In this document: one piece after another, positions 1 through 6,212 of the stretch
Layout of the letters: each line of letters starts with the position of its first letter
Numbering within the stretch: position 1 is the stretch's first letter
The notes under the pieces: model-generated
Database searches by the model: none
Told to the model about the DNA's origin: nothing
What the model saw: the letters and a program-made list of their open reading frames with translations, nothing else
Position numbers and translations under genes: made by a program
Source of the DNA: an uncultured Holophagaceae bacterium
GTDB taxonomy: Bacteria; Acidobacteriota; Holophagae; Holophagales; Holophagaceae
DNA: 12,163 bases
NCBI GenBank assembly: GCA_903876615.1
Contig: CAIRAS010000224.1
Location: forward strand, 1 to 12,163
Reading direction: 5' to 3'

Positions 1-235
1 GGAGCAGGACCGCATCCCCATCCACGCCAACCGGCCCATCCGGAACGTCATCCACCGGAGCGGCGGGAAGTGGGTGCCGGCGGTCATCCGCTACAGCACC
101 GGCGCCACCAAGGTGCTCATCGAGGTGGCGAACCTCACCAACGAGGAGGACGCCGCCAACCTGCGGGATCCCGGCTTCCGGGAGCGCTATGCGGGGGCCG
201 TTGTGGACGCGATCCGGGCCTACTTCAGGAAATAG
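1..235 (+). CDS. Probable N-acetylmuramoyl-L-alanine amidase, C-terminal end (partial)
   Basis: Only the last 77 residues are present, read from base 2 to the TAG at 233-235; the start lies outside the window. The stretch KVLIEVANLTNEEDAANL (visible residues 37-54) followed by an Arg/Tyr-containing helix ending in DAIRAYFRK resembles the C-terminal end of zinc-dependent Amidase_3 enzymes. In that family a Glu inside a V-L-x-E-x motif is catalytic and is followed by a S/T-N-x-E-(E/D) turn; Glu41 here would be that residue. Such enzymes cleave the amide bond between MurNAc and the stem peptide in the periplasm during cell separation or wall turnover. The zinc-binding His/Glu residues expected upstream cannot be seen, so the assignment rests on this terminal motif alone. 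A small hairpin follows at 243-265 and a lipoprotein gene starts 65 nt downstream on the same strand. Confidence 0.65.
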   Translation, partial: EQDRIPIHANRPIRNVIHRSGGKWVPAVIRYSTGATKVLIEVANLTNEEDAANLRDPGFRERYAGAVVDAIRAYFRK

Positions 236-242
236 CACCCGC

Positions 243-265
243 GGCGCGAAGGCACCTTTCGCGCC
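243..265. terminator. GC-rich hairpin between amidase and lipoprotein genes
   Basis: GGCGCGAA (243-250) and TTCGCGCC (258-265) form a perfect 8-bp stem around a 7-nt loop, starting 7 nt after the amidase stop codon. No T-run follows, so it is not a canonical intrinsic terminator. It could act as an mRNA 3' stabiliser, a processing site or a weak attenuator between the two genes. Confidence 0.4.
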
Positions 266-300
266 CCCTGAAAGACACCAGAATGGAGGGGGAGGTACAG

Positions 301-714
301 ATGCGGTGGCTCCTGGTGGTGGTCCTTCTGATGGCGGGCCTCGGCTGCCGGAAGCCCGAGCCGGTCGCCCCGCCTCAGGCGCGGCTGGTGGTGCGGTTCC
401 TGGACCGCGACGCGGTGCTGGACCTGACTGCGTTGCCCCAGGAGGGCCCCTGGCGCGTGATGAACGCAGGCCAGTGGGAGCCGCTGGAGGTGCGCTGGAA
501 GGTGGGCGCCCCGCGCATCGGGGCCGCGGTGGTGGGCCGCACGGCCCCAGACTGGGTGCTGCTGGAGGATCCCGCCCGGGAGACGCACCGGGTGGTCATG
601 CGGGGTCCCGGTCCGGAGGAACTGGCCCAGCGGAACCAGCGCATGGACCCCGACGAGCGCGACGCCATGGCCCTGCTGGGCGTGCTCTGGGTGCTGGGGT
701 GGGCCCGGCGCTGA
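301..714 (+). CDS. Small predicted lipoprotein of unknown function
   Basis: This 137-residue protein starts at ATG 301 behind a very strong GGGGGAGG Shine-Dalgarno (about 287-294, spacing 6); the frame stays open upstream, but no earlier start has such a site. The N-terminus is a short signal peptide: MRW, then a hydrophobic run of Leu/Val/Met, then GLGC with Cys16 as the likely lipidated residue (signal peptidase II type; Gly at -3 is atypical). A Pro/Lys-rich linker (17-25) follows, then a mixed, beta-looking domain containing several Trp residues. The C-terminus is unusual in being hydrophobic (ALLGVLWVLGW, about 125-135) and ending RR. I do not recognise the family. It lies 65 nt after the amidase gene on the same strand, so an envelope role is plausible, but no function can be assigned. 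Confidence 0.75.
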   Translation: MRWLLVVVLLMAGLGCRKPEPVAPPQARLVVRFLDRDAVLDLTALPQEGPWRVMNAGQWEPLEVRWKVGAPRIGAAVVGRTAPDWVLLEDPARETHRVVMRGPGPEELAQRNQRMDPDERDAMALLGVLWVLGWARR

Positions 715-760
715 CCCTCATGGACGGGGGCCGCAGGACGTTGAACACACCAGGAAGGCC

Positions 761-932
761 CATCCCCTTCACCCCTGTAAAAACAGCTTGTGAATGAGGT
801 GAACACCGGCGGACGCTGATTCTGCGCCTTGCTGCCGCTTGCCACTGTCTAACTTGGCGACTTGTAGGGGAGAGGACCAGAGACACAAGACACAAGACAC
901 AAGAAACAGGGATGCAGGGGATGAAGGGGATA
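761..932. repeat. Inverted pair of GGGATGAAGGGGAT-family repeats
   Basis: CATCCCCTTCACCCCTG at 761-777 is the reverse complement, with one mismatch, of CAGGGGATGAAGGGGAT(A) at 915-932. The right copy continues a run of 8-9 nt units (CAGGGATG, CAGGGGATG, AAGGGGATA; 907-932). The same core recurs, again as an inverted pair, at 4247-4306. This looks like a dispersed non-coding repeat family rather than chance, although I cannot count copies elsewhere in the genome. Confidence 0.6.
882..902. repeat. Three tandem GACACAA units
   Basis: Three perfect 7-bp units lie at 882-888, 889-895 and 896-902. A degenerate fourth unit (GAAACAG, 903-909) runs straight into the GGGATG-type repeat, suggesting both belong to one composite intergenic element. 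Confidence 0.75.
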
Positions 933-960
933 AAAAGGAACAGGTACGACCTCTGGGGCA

Positions 961-2130
961 TTAGCCGTTGAGGGCCTCGCGGGCGGCGAGGACTTTGGCC
1001 AGGGCGGCTTCGGGAGTGTCGGCCAGGGCGGTGAGGTGGCCCATCTTCCGGCCGGGGCGGGCCTCGAGCTTGCCGTAGAGGTGCAGCTTCACGTCCCGAT
1101 GGGCGAGGATCCGCTCCCAGGGCGGCTCGCCGGTGGCGGGCCAGAGGTCCCCCAGCAGATTGGCCATGGCCGCCGGTCGCAGCAGGGCGGTGTCGCCCAG
1201 GGGCAGGCCGCAGACGGCGCGCACCTGCTGCTCGAACTGGCTGGTGACGCAGGCGTCGATGGTGGCGTGGCCGCTGTTGTGGGGCCGCGGCGCCAGCTCA
1301 TTGACCAGCAGCGCGCCGCCGGGCTTGAGGAAGAACTCCACCGTGAGCATGCCGACCACCCCCAGGGCCGCGGCGATCTCCAGGGCCATGGCCTGGGCCC
1401 GCGCGGCCACCGCGGCCGGGATCCGGGCGGGGAAGACGGTGGTGTCCAGGATGTGGTTCCGGTGCGCGTTCTCGGCCACGGGCCAGACGCAGGACTCGCC
1501 GGCGGCGGAGCGGGCACAGATGACGCTGCACTCCAGCTCGAAGGGAACCCAGGCCTCGAGGATGCCCTGCTGGGCGCCCAGGGCCTCACAGGCCGGGGCC
1601 AGGTCCGCGAGGCTGGTGAGCTTCTGCTGGCCCTTGCCGTCGTAGCCGAAGCTGGCGGTCTTGAGCACCGCAGGCAGGCCCAGGTCCGCCGCAGCGGCCT
1701 GGAGGTCCGTCAGGCTGTCGATGGACCGGAAGGGGGTCACAGGGAAGCCATGCTCGGCCAGGAAGGTCTTCTCCCGCAGACGGTGCTGCACCGTGTAGAG
1801 CACACTCGCCGCCGGGTGCATGGGGCGCAGGCCCGCCACCGCCGCCAGGGTCTCCGCGGGGATGTTCTCGAACTCGACGGTGACCACGTCCACGCCCCGG
1901 GCCAGGGCCTGGGCGGCGTAGACATCGTTGTAGGCGGCCCGGATCTCCAGGTCCGCCACCTGCCCCGCGGGGCAGTCGTGGCCCGGGTCCAGGGCGTGGA
2001 CGCGGAAGCCCAGGTTGCGGGCGGCCAGGGTGAACATGCGGCCCAGCTGGCCGCCGCCGAGCAGGCCCAGGGCGGCACCAGGGCGGATGGGAGTGGACTT
2101 CGGTGCATCGGCCATGAGCCATTGTGGCAT
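961..2130 (-). CDS. purK: N5-carboxyaminoimidazole ribonucleotide synthase (PurK)
   Basis: PurK uses ATP and bicarbonate to convert AIR to N5-CAIR in cytosolic purine biosynthesis; PurE then isomerises the product. The 389-residue protein has the ATP-grasp order expected: an N-terminal nucleotide-binding motif GLLGGGQLGRM (22-32), VEFENIP (85-91), the ATP-grasp lid segment K157-TASFGYDGKGQ (to 168), and the metal/ATP-binding VNELAPRPHNSGH near residue 275-287. Length matches the family (about 350-390). The start is uncertain: ATG 2130 and ATG 2115 (residue 6) are both possible, and neither has a clear Shine-Dalgarno. The gene is divergent from mogA, with only 32-47 nt between starts, so the promoters must overlap or lie inside the neighbouring gene. 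No purE lies in the window. Confidence 0.95.
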   Translation of the reverse strand: MPQWLMADAPKSTPIRPGAALGLLGGGQLGRMFTLAARNLGFRVHALDPGHDCPAGQVADLEIRAAYNDVYAAQALARGVDVVTVEFENIPAETLAAVAGLRPMHPAASVLYTVQHRLREKTFLAEHGFPVTPFRSIDSLTDLQAAAADLGLPAVLKTASFGYDGKGQQKLTSLADLAPACEALGAQQGILEAWVPFELECSVICARSAAGESCVWPVAENAHRNHILDTTVFPARIPAAVAARAQAMALEIAAALGVVGMLTVEFFLKPGGALLVNELAPRPHNSGHATIDACVTSQFEQQVRAVCGLPLGDTALLRPAAMANLLGDLWPATGEPPWERILAHRDVKLHLYGKLEARPGRKMGHLTALADTPEAALAKVLAAREALNG

Positions 2131-2151
2131 TCTCGGAACAGAACGACGAAC

Positions 2152-2156
2152 GGAGG
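2152..2156 (+). promoter_or_regulatory. mogA ribosome-binding site
   Basis: GGAGG lies six bases before ATG 2163. This decides the mogA start over an in-frame ATG at 2124 that has no such site. Confidence 0.8.
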
Positions 2157-2162
2157 CCCCGC

Positions 2163-2648
2163 ATGGATCACGTGCACCTGATCACCCTGTCGGACCGGGC
2201 CTCCCGCGGCGAATACCAGGACCAGTCCACGCCCCTGCTGACGGAGTGGCTGAAGGGGCAGGGGGTCCAGTCCGTGACCGCGGCGCTGCTGCCCGACGAG
2301 CCGGACCAGCTGGAGCAGGACCTGCGCGGCCAGGTGGCGGCGGGCACCCCGCTGGTGCTCACCTGCGGCGGCACGGGGTTCGGCACCCGGGACACCACCC
2401 CGGAGGCCACCCGGTCCGTCATCGAGCGCGAGGCCCCCGGCATCTGCGAGCTCATCCGGGCCCGGGGCGGGCACCCCCTCGCCTTCGCCAGCCGGGCCGT
2501 CTGCGGCATCGCCGGCCACACGGTGATCCTGAACCTGTCCGGGCGGCCCGCGGCGGCCCTGGAGCAGATCCAGCTGGCCTGGCCCCTGCTGGCCCATGCC
2601 GTGGGGGTCCTGCGCAAGGAGAGCAACGCTGGGGGGCCTTGCACGTGA
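2163..2648 (+). CDS. mogA: Molybdopterin adenylyltransferase / MogA-MoaB family protein
   Basis: The 161-residue protein belongs to the MoCF-binding (MogA/MoaB) family, which adenylylates molybdopterin before metal insertion during molybdenum cofactor synthesis. Visible hallmarks are the N-terminal beta strand with TLSDRASRGEYQDQS (8-22), the substrate-loop signature TCGGTGFGTRDTTPEAT (67-83) with Gly-Gly-Thr-Gly and the acidic Asp77 and Glu81, and NLSGRP (124-129) in the position of the family's NLPG motif. Length suits a stand-alone MogA. ATG 2163 is set by the GGAGG site at 2152-2156. The stop overlaps the next gene's GTG by 4 nt. No other Moco gene is in the window, so MogA versus MoaB cannot be settled from context. 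Confidence 0.9.
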   Translation: MDHVHLITLSDRASRGEYQDQSTPLLTEWLKGQGVQSVTAALLPDEPDQLEQDLRGQVAAGTPLVLTCGGTGFGTRDTTPEATRSVIEREAPGICELIRARGGHPLAFASRAVCGIAGHTVILNLSGRPAAALEQIQLAWPLLAHAVGVLRKESNAGGPCT

Positions 2649-2860
2649 GGGTCTGGGCGCGCGTCAACCACGTGGGCTGGGTGCACCTCTGGCGCAGTCG
2701 GCAGGCCTTCGATGAGGCCGAGGCCTCGGCCCACTTCTTCAACGGCCGCAGCGACCCGCGCTGGCAGGAGGCCACCCTGAGCGCCGACCAGCAGCAGCGC
2801 CTGGCCAAGGGCGAGCTGGTCGAGGTCGAGGATCCGGGCTACTTTCCGGACGAGGACTGA
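2645..2860 (+). CDS. Small hypothetical protein coupled to mogA
   Basis: A 71-residue frame starts with GTG 2645 inside the mogA stop (GTGA overlap), with a G-rich stretch (GGGGGG, about 2631-2636) as a possible Shine-Dalgarno. The protein has an aromatic N-terminal half (VWARVNHVGWVHLW), a mixed helix around 22-45, and an acidic C-terminus (VEVEDPGYFPDED). There are no Cys pairs, no signal peptide and no membrane segment. Codon use is strongly GC3-biased like its neighbours. The 4-nt overlap suggests translational coupling to mogA. I do not recognise a family, and a role in Moco handling would be guesswork. It ends 3 nt before the convergent membrane-protein gene. Confidence 0.65.
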   Translation: MRVWARVNHVGWVHLWRSRQAFDEAEASAHFFNGRSDPRWQEATLSADQQQRLAKGELVEVEDPGYFPDED

Positions 2861-2863
2861 GCC

Positions 2864-3601
2864 TCAGCCCGGTGCGGCCACCAGGGCCTCGAGGCGGTGG
2901 AAGAGGGCCAGCAGGGAGCAGCTGAGCCAGAGGTTGAGCAGGCCGCCCAGGAAGTTGAAGCACCAGAAGGCCGGGTGCTTCAGGCGCAGCAGCGCGCCAG
3001 GGCCCAGGTCGGGGTCCGTGGCGGGCAGCAGGTGGTCCATGGCCCAGCCCGCGGCCATGTTGTAGGTCAGGGCCACGAGAATCATCGCCAGCACCGCCTG
3101 GACGATGCGGGGCCAGCTGCGGGCCATGGCAGCCTGGCTGCCCTTGAGGGCGGCCACGAAGCCTTCTCCGCGGAGCAGCATCCGCATGGGCGCCCAGCCG
3201 AACAGGGTCAGGACCACGATGCCGGGAATGAGGAAGAGCAGCAGCCCCAGCCCCACGGTCACGCTCACGGCCAGGCGGGCGAGGAAGGTCGCCAGCCAGC
3301 GCTGGTCGAACAGGCCCTGCCAGCCCGCGGCCGGATTCGCGGGCAGGTTGAGCACCTCGGCATCCAGCTGGGCCTGCAGGCGCGGGATGAAGAACATCTC
3401 CAGGGGCAGCAGGGCGGCGAAGCCGAAGATCGGCTGGAAGATCAGGCTGGGCCCCACGCCGGCGGCGAGCTCCAGGGCGGGTGCGAGCTGGGCCAGGACC
3501 ATGGCCAGCAGCGCCAGGCCCAGCGCCATGGCCGGATGGCGGCGCAGGAGGGCGTACCCTTCGCGGAGGGCACCCAGATGGGAGGGGAGGGCTGTGCGCA
3601 T
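2864..3601 (-). CDS. Polytopic membrane protein, YciC/DUF975-like
   Basis: The 245-residue protein has about five hydrophobic segments (roughly 25-48, 52-73, 105-136, 165-188 and 210-235) and no cleavable signal peptide. The segment FLIPGI (123-128), a helix break, then GEGFVAALKGSQAAMARSWPRI (145-166) resembles membrane proteins of the UPF0259/YciC and DUF975 type, which carry a (L/I)IPG motif followed by an ALxxSxxL-type helix. Function in those families is not known; the assignment is by pattern and moderate. ATG 3601 is the first start after an in-frame TAG. GGAGG sits only one base before it, an odd spacing that leaves translation initiation unclear. It is divergent from yqgE (43 nt between starts) and convergent with the small gene at 2645-2860. 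Confidence 0.8.
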   Translation of the reverse strand: MRTALPSHLGALREGYALLRRHPAMALGLALLAMVLAQLAPALELAAGVGPSLIFQPIFGFAALLPLEMFFIPRLQAQLDAEVLNLPANPAAGWQGLFDQRWLATFLARLAVSVTVGLGLLLFLIPGIVVLTLFGWAPMRMLLRGEGFVAALKGSQAAMARSWPRIVQAVLAMILVALTYNMAAGWAMDHLLPATDPDLGPGALLRLKHPAFWCFNFLGGLLNLWLSCSLLALFHRLEALVAAPG

Positions 3602-3644
3602 CCCTCCAGCCTAACGGGTGCGGTGGGCTATCATCATCGGCATC

Positions 3645-4157
3645 ATGTCGTACGAAGCCCCCTGCCTCCTCGTGGCCAGCCCCGCGCTCCTGGACCCCAA
3701 CTTCCTCCACACGGTCATCCTGATCGTGGAGCATGACGAAGATGGCGCCCTGGGCCTCATCCTGAACCGCCCGCTGCCCCTGACGCTGGCCCAGGTCTCA
3801 GAGGAGGGGGGGATGGCTTACGGGGGGGACGACGAGGCCATCGCCTGGCGCGGGGGGCCTGTGGATCCCCAGCGGGGCATCCTGATGGTGCAGGGCGGCC
3901 TGCCCGAGGATGACGACACGGTGGTGGACCTCACCCACTTCGTGAGCCACCGCAAGGACCTGCTGGAAGCCCTCCTGGGCGATCCCCTGGCCCACTACCG
4001 CCTGTATCTCGGCTATGCGGGCTGGAGCGCCGGGCAGCTGGACCAGGAACTCGAGATGGGCGCCTGGACCCGCCGGCCCGTGGTGTCCGACTGGCTGCTC
4101 CACCCGGACCCGCCCAGCCTCTGGCGGCTGGCCCTGGTCAGCGGCGACGAGGCCTGA
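3645..4157 (+). CDS. yqgE: YqgE/AlgH family protein (DUF179)
   Basis: This 170-residue cytosolic protein matches the YqgE/AlgH (DUF179) family throughout. The N-terminus reads L-V-A-S-P-A-L-x-D-P-N-F (9-20), then EHDEDGALGLILNRP (29-43), a central WRGGPVDPQRGILMVQGG segment, and the C-terminal LGYAGWSAGQLDQELEMGAW motif. AlgH was named from alginate regulation in Pseudomonas, but the general role remains unknown. ATG 3645 is preferred because the family normally begins a few residues before the L-x-A-x-P motif; an in-frame GTG at 3618 would add nine residues and neither has a strong Shine-Dalgarno. The gene stands alone on its strand. Confidence 0.92.
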   Translation: MSYEAPCLLVASPALLDPNFLHTVILIVEHDEDGALGLILNRPLPLTLAQVSEEGGMAYGGDDEAIAWRGGPVDPQRGILMVQGGLPEDDDTVVDLTHFVSHRKDLLEALLGDPLAHYRLYLGYAGWSAGQLDQELEMGAWTRRPVVSDWLLHPDPPSLWRLALVSGDEA

Positions 4158-4346
4158 GCCCCAGGGAAGGCCGCTCTGACCTAACCCGCGAACGCAGTCG
4201 GCACCCCTGGGACCTGGCGCCGAAGCTCCCGTGAGTGGCCTTCTTCATCCCCTTCATCCGCAGTTATCCCCGTCGAAAAGCTCTTGCGAACAGGGATGAA
4301 GGGGATAAGCACCCAGGATCGCTGGCTGTGTCTGTAATCCGGCTGT
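4158..4346. other. Non-coding convergent spacer with repeats
   Basis: The space between the yqgE stop and the PII-gene stop has no credible gene. Its centre (4243-4309) holds two inverted copies of the GGATGAAGGGGAT repeat. Nothing else was recognised. Confidence 0.6.
4247..4306. repeat. Second inverted pair of the GGATGAAGGGGAT repeat
   Basis: ATCCCCTTCATCC at 4247-4259 is the exact reverse complement of GGATGAAGGGGAT at 4294-4306, leaving a 34-nt loop. The right copy (AACAGGGATG then AAGGGGATAA, 4290-4308) equals the 905-933 copy minus one 9-nt unit, so the two loci share a common element. The stem could form in RNA and end convergent transcripts, but no T-run follows. Confidence 0.65.
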
Positions 4347-4688
4347 TCAGATGGCCTGGCCGCCGCGCTCGCCGGTGCGGATGCGGATGCAGTCCTGGAG
4401 GTCCTGGACGAAGATCTTGCCGTCACCCACCTGGCCCTCACCGTGCCGGGCGGTGCGGATGATGGTGTCCACGGTGATGTCCTCGAAGGCGTCGTTGCAG
4501 GCGATGGTGATCTGGACCTTGGGGATGAGGTTGGGCACGACCTTCTTGCCGCGCTGGATGGTGATCTCCTGCTGGCGGCCGTGGCCGCTCACGCGCAGCA
4601 CGGTGATGCGCTCGATCTCGGCCTCGATGAGGGCTTCGCGGACCTCGTCGAGCTTCTCTTCAGGAATGATGGCGGTGATGAGTTTCAT
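4347..4688 (-). CDS. PII-family nitrogen regulator lacking the T-loop tyrosines
   Basis: PII proteins are trimers that bind ATP/ADP and 2-oxoglutarate and regulate partners such as AmtB. This 113-residue protein has the family ends: KLDEVREAL (12-20), the T-loop base GHGRQ with Gln39 (35-39), IPK (55-57), the B-loop VGDGKIFV and the terminal IRIRTGERG. Aligned to E. coli GlnB, the T-loop is one residue shorter and reads EITIQRGKKVVPNL: Gln45 replaces Tyr46 and Val50 replaces Tyr51, the uridylylation site. The B-loop has two extra residues (TARHGEGQVGDGK). Regulation by GlnD-type uridylylation therefore looks impossible. It lies 12 nt after amtB on the same strand and is probably co-transcribed with it, acting as a GlnK-like channel regulator. 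Confidence 0.92.
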   Translation of the reverse strand: MKLITAIIPEEKLDEVREALIEAEIERITVLRVSGHGRQQEITIQRGKKVVPNLIPKVQITIACNDAFEDITVDTIIRTARHGEGQVGDGKIFVQDLQDCIRIRTGERGGQAI

Positions 4689-4700
4689 GGCGGTCCCCGA

Positions 4701-6023
4701 TCAGTTCAGGTTGTTCAGGCCGTAGGCGCGCTCGCCGTGGAGCTCGTGGTCAAGGCCGGTCTTCTCGACGGCCTCGGAGACGCGGAAGCCGATGAACTTC
4801 TGCACCAGGGCCGCGATGATGAGGGTCATCACCACGGAGAACAGGATCGTGCAGAGCACGGCGAAGCCCTGCACCCGCAGCTGAGCGAGAATGCCCCAGC
4901 CCGGCACCTTGGCGCCGGCTTCCACCCACCAGGCGTCCCGGATGAAGAAGGTGAGACCCAGGGCGCCCACGATGCCGCCGGTGCCGTGGATGCCGAAGGC
5001 GTCCAGAGAGTCGTCGTAGCCCAGGCGGTTCTTGAGCAGGATCATGCCGTAGCAGCAGCAGGCGGCGATGGCGCCCAGGGCAATGGCCCCGCCCACCTGG
5101 ACCACACCTGCGGCGGGGGTGATCACGACCAGGCCGGCCAGGATGCCCGAGGCCATGCCCAGGCTGGTGGCCTTGTCGTCGCGGATGGTCTCGATGAGGA
5201 TCCAGGTGAGGGCGCCAGTGGCGGCGGCCACCTGGGTCACCGTGAGGGCCCGGGCCGTCTCCAGGTTCGAGGCCACGGAGGAGCCGGCATTGAAGCCGAA
5301 CCAGCCCACCCACAGCAGGCCCGCCCCGAGCAGGGTGAAGGTCAGGTTGTTGGGTGCCATGGCGGTCTTGGGGTAGCCGTGGCGTGCGCCCAGGAACAGG
5401 GCCAGGGCTAGGCCGCCCGCGCCGGAGGAGATGTGCACCACCGTGCCGCCGGCGAAGTCGATGGCGCCCTTGGCGCCCAGGTTGAAGAAGTAGCCGTCGG
5501 GGGCCCACACCCAGTGACACAGAGGGCAATAGACGAAGAGGACCCACAGGGTGATGAAGGCCAGCCAGCCCCGGAAGGAGATGCGCTCCGCCACGGCCCC
5601 GGCAATGAGCGCGGGCGTGATGATGGCGAACTTGCCCTGGAACCTGGCGAAGGCGTACTCCGGTATCCCGGCAGGCAGGATCGTGTGGTCGATGCCCCGC
5701 AGCAGGAAGAGCTTCGAGTCCCAGCCAATGAGGCCGCCCAGGGCGTTGGGGCCGAAGCTGAGCGCGTAGCCCACCACCGCCCAGAGCACGCCCACCACGG
5801 CCATGGCCGCGTAGGAGTGCATCATGGTGCCGAGGACGTTCTTGGTCCGCACCAGGCCCCCGTAGAACATCGCCAGGCCTGGGACCATGAGCAGCACCAG
5901 GGTGGTGGAAGTGAGCATCCAGGCCGTGGCGCCGGAGTCATTGGCGGGGGCGGTCCCCTGGGCCATGAGTGGGTGCGCCACGGCGCAAGCGGCCGCGAGG
6001 CCCAGGCAACGCTTCCAGATCAT
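4701..6023 (-). CDS. amtB: Ammonium transporter AmtB
   Basis: The 440-residue inner-membrane channel conducts ammonium. A signal-peptide-like start (MIWKRCLGLAAACAVAHPLMAQG) precedes eleven expected helices. Family residues are visible at the right places relative to E. coli AmtB: Phe131 (F107) in KFAIITPALI, Asp189 and His197 (D160, H168) in DFAGGTVVH, Phe244 and Ser248 (F215, S219) in WFGFNAGS, and His346 (H318) in FGIHGTGGIVG. Trp173 probably matches W148, with four extra residues between it and Asp189. The C-tail GFRVSEAVEKTGLDHELHGERAY is the usual cytosolic region that contacts PII. The PII gene follows by 12 nt, so amtB leads the operon. The upstream spacer (6024-6212) shows no perfect sigma-54 site. 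Confidence 0.97.
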   Translation of the reverse strand: MIWKRCLGLAAACAVAHPLMAQGTAPANDSGATAWMLTSTTLVLLMVPGLAMFYGGLVRTKNVLGTMMHSYAAMAVVGVLWAVVGYALSFGPNALGGLIGWDSKLFLLRGIDHTILPAGIPEYAFARFQGKFAIITPALIAGAVAERISFRGWLAFITLWVLFVYCPLCHWVWAPDGYFFNLGAKGAIDFAGGTVVHISSGAGGLALALFLGARHGYPKTAMAPNNLTFTLLGAGLLWVGWFGFNAGSSVASNLETARALTVTQVAAATGALTWILIETIRDDKATSLGMASGILAGLVVITPAAGVVQVGGAIALGAIAACCCYGMILLKNRLGYDDSLDAFGIHGTGGIVGALGLTFFIRDAWWVEAGAKVPGWGILAQLRVQGFAVLCTILFSVVMTLIIAALVQKFIGFRVSEAVEKTGLDHELHGERAYGLNNLN

Positions 6024-6212
6024 TTCAGTCTCCGTGGTGCTGGAAAGACAAGGTTTGGAAAGGCAATTGTCGCATCCAACCCCTCATCTTCCAAGGTCGG
6101 ACCTGGGGCGCAGGGCCTGCCCGGCCTCGGATTCACCACGAAGAAGAAAACAGAATGCCTGACCTTCTTTCGTGGTTCAGCCTTTCGGGTAGAGACGGAC
6201 TAACCTCGAGTC
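6024..6212. promoter_or_regulatory. Divergent amtB / photolyase control region
   Basis: The spacer must hold promoters for amtB (-) and the photolyase gene (+). On the minus strand, TTGGATGCGACAATTGCC (about 6063-6080) resembles a sigma-54 element, but the GG and GC are 11 rather than 10 bases apart. A hairpin-forming inverted repeat lies at 6135-6176. No confident -35/-10 pair was identified. Confidence 0.4.
6135..6176. repeat. Inverted repeat ACCACGAAGAAG / CTTCTTTCGTGGT
   Basis: ACCACGAAGAAG (6135-6146) pairs with CTTCTTTCGTGGT (6164-6176) with one bulged base, around a 17-nt loop. The motif resembles the short CACCACGAAG-type intergenic repeats common in several bacterial genomes. It lies in a divergent spacer, so it is not a gene-end terminator. 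Confidence 0.6.

Larger units (their letters stand above)
715..960. other. Non-coding convergent spacer with repeats
   Basis: No credible gene was found between the lipoprotein stop and the purK stop. The spacer holds an inverted pair (761-777 with 915-932), three tandem GACACAA units (882-902) and a T/A-rich edge (931-936). Overlapping open frames here are low-complexity and have no ribosome-binding site. The inverted copies could let transcripts from either side fold back, but the spacing between arms is about 140 nt, so a simple terminator is unlikely. Confidence 0.6.

Noticed and set aside
1036..2181. Long plus-strand open frame opposite purK
   Set aside because: Gly/Gln/His-rich shadow produced by GC-rich codon use; no family motif, and purK on the other strand is certain.
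6063..6080. Sigma-54 promoter for amtB on the minus strand (TTGGATGCGACAATTGCC)
   Set aside because: GG and GC are 11 bases apart instead of the nearly invariant 10, and the -24 block matches poorly.
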